From Deltaproteobacteria bacterium (GTDB taxonomy: Bacteria; Desulfobacterota; DSM-4660; Desulfatiglandales; Desulfatiglandaceae): a stretch of DNA of 36,266 bases. The notes below the pieces were generated by a model, which saw nothing but the letters and a program-made list of their open reading frames with translations, did not search any database and was not told the origin of the DNA. The DNA is taken from contig JABGPV010000016.1 in the NCBI GenBank assembly GCA_018644785.1, forward strand, positions 1 to 36,266, given 5' to 3'. This document shows, piece after piece, positions 25,398 to 32,564 of the stretch (positions are counted from its first letter, which is position 1; each line of letters begins with the position of its first letter). The translations under genes were made by a program, and so were the position numbers.

Positions 25398-26885
25398 TCA
25401 CAGGTTTTTGGATATGGAAAAGCAGAACTTAACCCCTCGTTCTGCCCCCGGTTCCGCCCACACATCCCCCCCATGACGGACCATGATCTCCTTTACGATG
25501 GCGAGTCCCAGGCCTGTCCCCTGGGTTCCTCGGGCGCTTTTCTTGCGTTTGAAGACCTCAAAAATCCCTTCCAGGTCTTCTTTTCTGAGGCCTACCCCAT
25601 CATCAGTCACCGAAAAAATGTGGTGTGTTTCGTTTTCATCATGTCCGAACAAAATGCGATCTAATCCATCTCCCCCGTATTTCAAGGCATTGTCCACCAG
25701 GTTCCGAATGACCCGGATCATGGACACCCGGTCTGCTTTTATTTCGGGCAGTTGCTCCGGTTGAGACCATTTTATCCCCGCTGTTTCCAGCCGCCCTGAC
25801 ACTTCGTCCCTTATGACCGCCATCACCCCATCCATTGGGGTTTTTTCAAGGGAAAGGGGCGCTTCTCTGGTTGAAATGAAGGCGTTGATGTGGTTGACCA
25901 GTTCTTCAATCAGCGCCGAGGTTTTGATAATCTGGTCACAGGTTCGTTTCCCCTTGTCATCCAGCAGATGTTCCGATTGTTTTTGAAGCAGCATGGCCAG
26001 GCCATGGATGCCGATGGCCGGGCTTTTGAGATCGTGTGAAATGGAATAGGAAAACAGTTTGATTTTATCCGCACTTTCCTGGACCTGGCTTTCTGCGGTT
26101 TTTCGCTTTTCCGCCATTTGATTGAAGGCTGTGGCCACATCCTTTAACTCGTCATCAGAGGTGGGCTCAATTCGGTGGTCCAGATTCCCCTGGCCGAATG
26201 CTTCGGAGCCTTCTTTCAGCTGTCGCACGGATCGGATGATTCCCCGGGTGGTGAACCATGTGACCACGCCCATGGCCATGAGTACAAAGAGGGTCAAAGC
26301 AAGGGTGACGGACAGGGCCACCGCGCCATGGTAAATGGCATCCTCAGCTGTTTTTTCCGTGTCTTGTCGAATCAGGGGTTGAATATCTTCGTTTAATATT
26401 CGCTGGATCCTCAGAAGACCTTTTTCGAATTCTTCCAGTTCGTGCTGCAACTGATCCGCCGGTTTTGTGAACTCTTTCTGCGTGAGTTTTCGGGCTTCGG
26501 CCAGTTCGATAATCTTTTTGGATAGTGTCTGGTGCTCTGAAAAATAAAGGGTCACTTTTTGACCGAATTTTTTCTCCGAATCTGTTTTGGCGAGTCGGTT
26601 GAATTCTTTGAGAAATGCTGCGAAGTTTTCCTGGAATTGATGGAGGTTTTCAATATGGAGCCGCTTGCCGTCACGGACGAACGCGAAGATGGAAATAGCG
26701 CCTTCCCCGATATTGACCTCCATTTCCAGAAGGGCATCTTCCAGGGGCTCCTGGACGGAGAGAAACTGTCCCAACGCCTGGTTCAGCTTCTGTATCTGCA
26801 GGTAGGAGATTGCCCCTGACACACCCAGAACAAGGATAAGAATTCCAAAACTCAGCCAGAGCTTCTTGGCGATGGTTATACGCAT
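25398..26885 (-). CDS. Membrane sensor histidine kinase (four-helix-type sensor, HAMP, HisKA, HATPase)
   Basis: 495 residues. TM1 is about 8-30, a helical extracytoplasmic domain about 31-185, and TM2 about 187-212. HAMP is about 212-265, the H-box is SYSISHDLKSPAIG with H284, and the ATPase domain runs about 370-495 (RNLVDNALKYGG, DDGVGLRKEDL, GTGLGLAIVKEI). No response regulator is adjacent, so its partner is elsewhere (an orphan kinase). It ends 12 bp from the convergent GcvR-like gene and is followed upstream by a small membrane-protein gene in the same direction. Confidence 0.92.
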   Translation of the reverse strand: MRITIAKKLWLSFGILILVLGVSGAISYLQIQKLNQALGQFLSVQEPLEDALLEMEVNIGEGAISIFAFVRDGKRLHIENLHQFQENFAAFLKEFNRLAKTDSEKKFGQKVTLYFSEHQTLSKKIIELAEARKLTQKEFTKPADQLQHELEEFEKGLLRIQRILNEDIQPLIRQDTEKTAEDAIYHGAVALSVTLALTLFVLMAMGVVTWFTTRGIIRSVRQLKEGSEAFGQGNLDHRIEPTSDDELKDVATAFNQMAEKRKTAESQVQESADKIKLFSYSISHDLKSPAIGIHGLAMLLQKQSEHLLDDKGKRTCDQIIKTSALIEELVNHINAFISTREAPLSLEKTPMDGVMAVIRDEVSGRLETAGIKWSQPEQLPEIKADRVSMIRVIRNLVDNALKYGGDGLDRILFGHDENETHHIFSVTDDGVGLRKEDLEGIFEVFKRKKSARGTQGTGLGLAIVKEIMVRHGGDVWAEPGAERGVKFCFSISKNL

Positions 26886-26914
26886 GAATTGATCTCCGGG
26901 GGGGGGTAGGGCAG

Positions 26915-27211
26915 TTACCGGTTTCTTCCCCCTTTACGAAAACCCGAAAGTACCCAGAAAACGCCCCACAAGAGCGCTACCGGGGCGATGCCCACATAGA
27001 GAAACATAGGCCAGTGGTTGTTCCAGGGCTTGATGAAAAAGGCCATGACGGTCGGCCACAAAATAGAGACCATGACAGCCAGGCGTACCCATCCGGTCAT
27101 TTTGGAAATCATACCGGCTTGCCGGCCGCCTTTTTCAATCCGTTTTCCGGTCAGTCTGGGCAGCATGAAGATTGCCAGGGCGATAGCGATAATAACGAGA
27201 ATTTCATTCAT
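26915..27211 (-). CDS. Small membrane protein of unknown function
   Basis: 98 residues with three predicted membrane helices: MNEILVIIAIALAIFMLP, VRLAVMVSILWPTVMAFFI and MFLYVGIAPVALLWGVFWVL, with basic loops (GKRIEKGGRQ, FRKGGRNR). I do not recognise the family. It starts 29 bp upstream of the sensor kinase on the same strand, so the two are probably co-transcribed and it may modulate that kinase. The ribosome site is weak. Confidence 0.65.
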   Translation of the reverse strand: MNEILVIIAIALAIFMLPRLTGKRIEKGGRQAGMISKMTGWVRLAVMVSILWPTVMAFFIKPWNNHWPMFLYVGIAPVALLWGVFWVLSGFRKGGRNR

Positions 27212-27832
27212 GAGCGATTACCGGTCCAAGCTAAAAATGGGCTCAAAATGGACATTATAACTTCATGGTCAGAGAGCGTCTTATGAAATGTGAAACCACT
27301 CTATACTACTTTACATTGTTTTTTCAATAAACATTATGCGAATTTGGAAAACACGGATTCCACCCTCATGCAGGAGGGTATCAGGAAAATCTGCCTGGGC
27401 CTGACGGACCTTTCCCAGGTGAGGTCGGTTTTCATGCGGTAGAAATGGGTGGTAGTCATTAGAAAGAATTTCCTTGACTTCCAGAAATTTTCAAATAAGA
27501 TCCTCATAACCTAATTGTTATATACTAAATCCGGATTCGCTTCCCGGAGGTTCCCATGAAGCAACATCGGAGACGCTTTAAATGAGTAAGATTGGTTTGG
27601 ACCTCAGGAATCTTGCGACTGGTCCCGCTTCAGCGGAATGCCGTATGAATTGGAGGTGACAACTATTCTGACACAGGGGGGTTCCGACAGTATCTTTAAC
27701 TTTTCTTGAAAGGGAATGCCACCTGATACATCAAACGCATCATGAAGGTCAGAAGAAAGCAGCGGGAATGATGATGGATCGTACGAGGTTCCAAAGGGTA
27801 ATGGCCCCGGACTTCGTGAAAGGTGTGAATCA
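27212..27832. other. 621-bp intergenic region with hairpins, a possible promoter and two tiny ORFs
   Basis: I see no convincing full gene. A possible plus-strand promoter is TTGACT (27474-27479), 16 bp, TAAGAT (27496-27501). Hairpins are ACCCTC/GAGGGT (27362-27367 and 27374-27379) and CCTGGG/CCCAGG (27394-27399 and 27414-27419). Downstream, GGAGG precedes a 9-codon ORF (27556-27585, MKQHRRRFK) whose stop overlaps, as ATGA, a 25-codon ORF (27582-27659, starting MSKIGLDLRN). These could be leader peptides, gene debris or chance. Confidence 0.3.
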
Positions 27833-28276
27833 ATGAAAGTTATTGAAGCAACAATCGAACAACTGGATGATGCTGCGAACCTGTTTGAGCAATATCGCGA
27901 TTTCTACAAATTGGAACGAACACCCAACAAAGTTCGATGGTTCATGAAAGAGCGCCTGCTCTCAAAAGATTCCGATATATTCCTGGTGTACCATGAGCAT
28001 CTATGTGCCGGTTTTATGCAGCTCTACCGTTGCTGGGACTCTATTTCCATGAAAAAACTCCTCTTCCTATACGACCTCTTTGTCATACCCAGCGAACGTA
28101 ACAAACAAATCGGCGACCACCTGATCGACCGAGCAAAACAACTTGCAAGAGATATCGGGGCCGGTATGATCATGCTTCAAACGCACAAACACAACAATGT
28201 ATATGCCAGACACTTCTATGAATTGAACGGATTCGAGCTCGATGAAGACTTTGATGTCTATAATTTCATGCTATAA
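27833..28276 (+). CDS. GNAT-family N-acetyltransferase
   Basis: 147 residues forming one GNAT domain. The opening MKVIEATIEQLDDAANLFEQYRDFY, the central strand LLFLYDLFVIPSERNKQIGDHLIDRAKQLARD (acetyl-CoA loop and following helix) and the ending HFYELNGFELDEDFDVYNF are the family pattern. The A-loop reads RNKQIG instead of the textbook R/QxxGxG/A, a common variant. AAGGTG precedes the ATG. The acceptor is unknown. The NTF2-like gene follows about 50 bp downstream. Confidence 0.9.
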   Translation: MKVIEATIEQLDDAANLFEQYRDFYKLERTPNKVRWFMKERLLSKDSDIFLVYHEHLCAGFMQLYRCWDSISMKKLLFLYDLFVIPSERNKQIGDHLIDRAKQLARDIGAGMIMLQTHKHNNVYARHFYELNGFELDEDFDVYNFML

Positions 28277-28326
28277 GGAAGCGGCATTTCTGAGGTGTAC
28301 CCAATTTGGTAAAGGAGGGACTGGCT

Positions 28327-28743
28327 ATGGAACCATCAAACGAGCTGAAGGCGCTTTATTTTCGAAGTTGTGAGGCCATATCAAGTGGCGACTATTCATT
28401 TTTCGAACGGTACTTCTCAAACAGGGATGGTGTACTTGCGATTGGTACTGATCCGACGGAATGGTGGTCAGGTTACGCCACTATTACGAGGGTGTTTAAA
28501 TCCCAGCTGAAAGAATTGAGTGGCCTGCAGCTCCTGGCAGACGCTCCCCAGGCGTATCGTGACGGTTCGATCGGTTGGGTCGCTGGCCAACCCATACTCA
28601 AATTTTCAGATGGCACGGAAATGCCGGTCCGATTGACGGCTGTTTTTCAAATGGAAGAGAATGGTTGGAAGATCGTTCAGTGGCACTTTTCCATGGGAAT
28701 TCCCAATGAGGATTCCATTGGTGAGATGCCAACGACCCAGTGA
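28327..28743 (+). CDS. SnoaL/NTF2-like domain protein
   Basis: 138 residues, with the ATG at 28327 behind a strong AAAGGAGGG site. A TTG at 28306 would place that site inside the gene. The cone-shaped NTF2-like fold is suggested by the N-terminal helix pair (NELKALYFRSCEAISSGDYSFFERYFS), the GTDPTEWWSG turn, and paired strands ending GWKIVQWHFSMGIP, as in SnoaL/DUF4440-type ketosteroid-isomerase-like proteins. Function is unknown; many relatives are small enzymes or ligand binders. Confidence 0.8.
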   Translation: MEPSNELKALYFRSCEAISSGDYSFFERYFSNRDGVLAIGTDPTEWWSGYATITRVFKSQLKELSGLQLLADAPQAYRDGSIGWVAGQPILKFSDGTEMPVRLTAVFQMEENGWKIVQWHFSMGIPNEDSIGEMPTTQ

Positions 28744-28775
28744 CCAGCGAAGGCAGTCCAAGGAATTCCCTTTTT

Positions 28776-28832
28776 ATGAAAGACTGGGAAGAGAAACTGA
28801 ACGCATTTCTTCGTTTCAATGACCGTTCCGTC
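28776..28832 (+). pseudogene. Fragment of a RhuM-family protein
   Basis: The 19 codons read MKDWEEKLNAFLRFNDRSV, matching my memory of the C-terminal core of RhuM-family proteins (xDWxxKLxxFLxFNxxxV). After that the frame turns to low-quality sequence and no upstream RhuM body exists. The stretch is in frame with the phosphate transporter by chance, and gene callers may wrongly add it to that gene. RhuM genes are typical of genomic islands. Confidence 0.55.
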
Positions 28833-28959
28833 GAAAAACAAACAGCATCCCCTGTGGCGCAGAGTGCTTTATGCCCAGGCAAAAACGCCACTCTCACGGC
28901 GTCGGGCTCGCAGACGCAGCCTCATCAGCGGACGCGAAGACGATTTCCGGTAGATTCTC

Positions 28960-28987
28960 TTGCACGCCCGAACAAAAACAGTATAAT
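28960..28987 (+). promoter_or_regulatory. Probable promoter of the phosphate transporter
   Basis: -35 TTGCAC (28960-28965), a 16-bp spacer, and a perfect -10 TATAAT (28982-28987). Initiation would fall near 28994, about 40 bases before the ATG at 29034. It lies inside the long upstream open frame, which argues that the frame is not translated as part of the transporter. Confidence 0.6.
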
Positions 28988-29033
28988 TCAACAAAAAACG
29001 GATCTACCGCTTTTTACTTTTGAGGAACTTATC

Positions 29034-31313
29034 ATGGGGACTGAAATTTTCTTGATTGCCGTCGTGATTCTCCTGCTCTTTGCTGTTTTTGATCTGGTCG
29101 TGGGGGTCACCAACGATGCCGTCAATTTTCTGAATTCTTCAATCGGTTCAAGAGTAGCCCCCTATTTTGTGATCATGATTATCGCAAGCCTTGGCATTCT
29201 TGCAGGGGTGACCTTCTCAAGCGGGATGATGGAGGTGGCACGGAAGGGAATATTCCATCCCCAGTTTTTTACCATGCCGGAGCTTATTACCATCTTCCTG
29301 GCTGTAATGCTCACGGACATCCTTCTCCTGGATCTCTTTAACACCTATGGCTTGCCCACTTCCACCACCGTCTCCATTGTGTTTGAACTGCTCGGAGCCG
29401 CCGTGGCCGTTTCGGCAATCAAGATCATGCAGACCCATGGCGGTGCCATGGCGCTCGGGGAATACATCAACACGGGAAAGGCCATGATGATTGTGTTCGG
29501 CATTCTCCTTTCCATTGTCGTGGCCTTTTGTTGCGGCGCCGTGGTTCAGTTCTTCACCCGGCTCATCTTCACCTTTGACTATCAAAAAAAGATCAGGCGT
29601 TTTGGATCTCTTTGGGGCGGGGTTGCCATGGCAACCATCACCTTCTTTATCCTGATAAAGGGGGCCAAGGGCGCTTCCTTCATGACCCCGGAGTCAGTCC
29701 AATGGATCAAATCCAATTCCCTGCTCATTCTGATCGGTATTTTCATTGTTTCAGCGATTATTTTACAAATCGCCATTTCCTTATTCAAGGTCAATATTTT
29801 TAAACCGATCGTGCTGGTAGGTACCTTTGCCCTGGCCATGGCCTTTGCCGCCAATGATCTGGTAAATTTCATAGGGGTCCCCCTGGCAGGATTGAGCGCC
29901 TACAAGACCGCCATGGCGGCGGGAGATCCCCTGACCATTACCATGAGCGCCCTGAGCCGGAAAGTTCAATCCCAGACAGGGCTCCTTCTCCTTGCCGGCA
30001 TCATTATGGTGGTGACCCTGTGGTTGAGCAAAAAGGCCCGCACGGTCACTGAAACGGAACTCAGCCTGGGTCATCAGGAAGAGACCACCGAGCGTTTCGA
30101 GTCGATCTGGCTTTCCAGGACTATTGTGAGAATGGCGGATTCATTCTTTAGGAGCTTAACGACGGTTATTCCCCATAATCTCAGGAAAACCGTCAGCACG
30201 CGAATAGACCCCCATAGTTACAAGGATGTTACGGTTCAAGGCCCTAAACCTTCCTTTGACCTGGTCCGTGCATCCGTGAACCTGATGGTTGCCAGTGCCG
30301 TGGTCTCTTTTGCCACCTCCATGAAACTCCCCCTGTCAACAACTTATGTCACTTTCATGGTGGCCATGGGCACCTCTTTTTCTGATCAGGCGTGGGGCAG
30401 GGAAACGGCAGTCTATCGGGTCACCGGGGTTCTGACGGTCATCGGCGGCTGGTTTATGACGGCCTTGATTGCCTTCGTGGTCGCCTTTGTTTTCGCAAAC
30501 ATTATCTACTACTTCAAGGCGCCGGGGGTTTTCGGCCTCCTGTTTATCGGGGCGTTGGTGTTCTGGAAGAATCAAAGAAAGCACAAGGGCCGTGCCAGAG
30601 AAAAAGAAGAAGCGAAGGTTTTTAATCTAAAGAAGATCACCGATGCGCACATGGCCATCTCCAGCACCTTTGACCATCTGGCGCATCTTCTGGAAGCCAT
30701 CCGGGAATCTTTTGATCTGACATTCGATGCACTCTTTGATCAAGATGTCGATGAACTGAAAAAACAGCGGAAAAAGGTAACCCAAATACAACTGTGGACA
30801 AACATCATCATCGCAAACGTTTTTAAAGTACTGCGTTTGCAACAGAAAGGGGATGCCGAAATATCCTACAAATACGCCCAGACCATCAGGCGCCTGCAGA
30901 AGATATCCGATGGGCACCGGGATATTGTTACGCGCTCCTATAAACATATCGGCAACAAACACAAAGGGCTTCTGGATGTTCAGATCGAGGAGCTCAAAAA
31001 GATCAAGATATGTATCCTTGATATTATTCTGAAAGCGGAAACGTCTTTCAACAGGAAAGAAATTGTGGACTATCAAAACATCGTCGATCAGTACCGGTAC
31101 ATGAGGGAACTGGCAGATCAGTTCAACCAGAATCAAATTGAAAGAATCAGAACCGACGTCTCCAAGACACGCCTCAGCATCCTCTACTATGCCATTGTGG
31201 GTAACTGTATTATGATGTCCAAGCAGAACATCAAACTGCTGGAGATTTTCAATGAATCCTTCAAATTCGATAAGCAGCTGTCAAGCTCATACTATGAAAT
31301 CGATAGCCAATAA
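29034..31313 (+). CDS. Inorganic phosphate transporter (PiT/PHO4 family) fused to a PhoU-like domain
   Basis: 759 residues from the ATG at 29034 (GAGG upstream). An open frame extends back to 28740 but holds only gene debris and a promoter. The PHO4 halves carry the signatures GVTNDAVNFLNSSIGSR (about 24-40) and AFAANDLVNFIGVPLAG, with about ten or more membrane helices up to the segment IYYFKAPGVFGLLFIGALVF. The last about 220 residues are soluble, helical and PhoU-like (DAHMAISSTFDHLAHLLEAI, KTRLSILYYAIVGNCIMMSKQNIKLLEIFNESF). It should import phosphate with a cation, and the helical tail may gate or report flux. Plain PiT proteins lack this tail; long fused forms are known in some bacteria. 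Confidence 0.9.
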   Translation: MGTEIFLIAVVILLLFAVFDLVVGVTNDAVNFLNSSIGSRVAPYFVIMIIASLGILAGVTFSSGMMEVARKGIFHPQFFTMPELITIFLAVMLTDILLLDLFNTYGLPTSTTVSIVFELLGAAVAVSAIKIMQTHGGAMALGEYINTGKAMMIVFGILLSIVVAFCCGAVVQFFTRLIFTFDYQKKIRRFGSLWGGVAMATITFFILIKGAKGASFMTPESVQWIKSNSLLILIGIFIVSAIILQIAISLFKVNIFKPIVLVGTFALAMAFAANDLVNFIGVPLAGLSAYKTAMAAGDPLTITMSALSRKVQSQTGLLLLAGIIMVVTLWLSKKARTVTETELSLGHQEETTERFESIWLSRTIVRMADSFFRSLTTVIPHNLRKTVSTRIDPHSYKDVTVQGPKPSFDLVRASVNLMVASAVVSFATSMKLPLSTTYVTFMVAMGTSFSDQAWGRETAVYRVTGVLTVIGGWFMTALIAFVVAFVFANIIYYFKAPGVFGLLFIGALVFWKNQRKHKGRAREKEEAKVFNLKKITDAHMAISSTFDHLAHLLEAIRESFDLTFDALFDQDVDELKKQRKKVTQIQLWTNIIIANVFKVLRLQQKGDAEISYKYAQTIRRLQKISDGHRDIVTRSYKHIGNKHKGLLDVQIEELKKIKICILDIILKAETSFNRKEIVDYQNIVDQYRYMRELADQFNQNQIERIRTDVSKTRLSILYYAIVGNCIMMSKQNIKLLEIFNESFKFDKQLSSSYYEIDSQ

Positions 31314-31339
31314 TGTCCCGAATAAAGGGCAGCAGACTT

Positions 31340-31913
31340 TTAATTGAAAAGCCGTAACACCGATTGAGCTGCCTGTGCTCCCAATGATAATGACGTCATT
31401 CCTAAAGATTGTTTAGTTTGCAACATCAGAGCATTGGCGCCTTCCTCGTTCATGTCGGCATTGGTGAGGTTTTCCGCTCCTGTTTCGAGGATGTTTACCA
31501 TTGAATCTGTGAAAGATGATCTGGTCGTGATGATATTGAGATTGGTGGAGAACCTTTCCTGAAGGGTCCTGAGACGTTGTTTGGCTGCTGCGAGTTCGTC
31601 CAGGGAAGTTTGGATATTAGTACTGCTCTCTTGCCAGGTTTCCACCAATCCTAATGCTGTTATAGATGGGAAAATTTTGATCACCTGCTGTACTACTGTT
31701 TATTTGAAATTCCCCGCCCACTTGGTTTCCTGAGCTGTCATATCTTTGACCAAATATGTCTTTACTGCGAGTATGCGCAGATTGCCACGTTACCAAAAAG
31801 TCACCATCTGAATCAACATTATCTGTTCGATTCAACCCCAACCCTTCAGCACTTGCGCATTCCCCTTCTACCGTTAAACTCGAATCGCCTGTTTCATTAA
31901 AATTTACACACAT
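31340..31913 (-). pseudogene. Broken flagellin/adhesin-repeat gene fragment
   Basis: Two minus-strand pieces in different frames form one relic. The 5' piece (31913 down to about 31670) encodes an adhesin-type repeat (DGDFLVTWQSAHTRSKDIFGQRYDSSG, then EFQINSSTAGDQNF). A frameshift then joins it to PSITALGLVETWQ, which reads like the start of the next such repeat. The C-terminal piece (to 31340) is a flagellin C-terminal domain: LQERFSTNLNIITTRSSFTD, NMEEGANAL-like NADMNEEGANALML, ending SLSLGAQAAQSVLRLFN. The flagellin N-terminal domain needed for filament assembly is absent and no ribosome site precedes the ATG at 31913. It is probably a fossil, or the remains of a large-insert flagellin. 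Confidence 0.75.
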
Positions 31914-32380
31914 TTAACGAAACAAAGGAAAATATAAAATGAGAGTTCAATATCTCTGTGTTTCGTTCAAACCTCATCTACCCCGTGATCCCATCCGTCC
32001 TAACGCCCACCCCTCATAACGTTCTTAATCCAGCCTCTGCTATTTCTTTCTTCTGTACAATAAAGATCATCCAACACCTCCATTTGTCTTCTCCAAAATG
32101 TTCAATTTTTCTCATTTGCTTTATAAAAGTCTCTTAGAGAAATAAATAACCAATCATTCACTAATAATTATGGCTGATTGATTGCACTTTCCTGTGATCA
32201 GGAACCGGTCTTATTAAAAGGTCAAAGGCTTTTACCCTTGCAATATCACACAACTTCAGCTACTAAGCATCTTATCGAGACTATACTGGGAATTGAGCAT
32301 TTATTAGGGATAATATTTAGTACTTGGTTTCTTGTTGAAAAAACAAGAAGTTAATTGACTGAAAAACCTAAACCTTTAAA
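31914..32380. other. AT-rich intergenic region
   Basis: No established gene. A minus-strand ORF of 33 codons (32115-32014, starting MRKIEHFGEDKWRCW) has protein-like composition but no clear ribosome site, so I rate it weak. An 8-bp perfect hairpin, TTCTTGTT-GAAAA-AACAAGAA (32329-32349), stands just before the promoter at 32381; it has no T-run on either side and could be an operator. Confidence 0.3.
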
Positions 32381-32410
32381 TTGACATTTTAATCTGCGGC
32401 TTGCTACTTT
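32381..32410 (+). promoter_or_regulatory. Probable promoter of the cyclase-like/zinc-knuckle gene
   Basis: -35 TTGACA (32381-32386), 18-bp spacer, -10 TACTTT (32405-32410). It would give a long leader of about 150 bases before the ATG at 32565. Confidence 0.5.
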
Positions 32411-32436
32411 AGCTTATATGGCCTTACTGAAAAATC

Positions 32437-32516
32437 GGCATGGCGTAAATGCCTCAGTTGGGTGATAACCGTGGTTCCCTGATGTTGTAGGGTCTAACTT
32501 TGGTGGTTGGGTGATA
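32437..32516 (+). promoter_or_regulatory. Possibly structured 5' leader
   Basis: The leader contains a hairpin GGCAT-GGCGTAA-ATGCC (32437-32453) and an 11-bp direct repeat, GTTGGGTGATA, at 32457-32467 and 32506-32516. The repeat start-to-start distance is 49 bp. It is G/T-rich, unlike the AT-rich sequence before it. It does not match any riboswitch class I could recognise. Confidence 0.35.
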
Positions 32517-32564
32517 GTTGGGAATGGTTGTCAAGATATTATTTTTTTAACTCTTGAGAAATAT

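Noticed and set aside
28740..29033. A 98-residue N-terminal extension of the phosphate transporter
   Set aside because: It contains RhuM debris and a promoter; the ATG at 29034 has its own GAGG site and begins the membrane domain.
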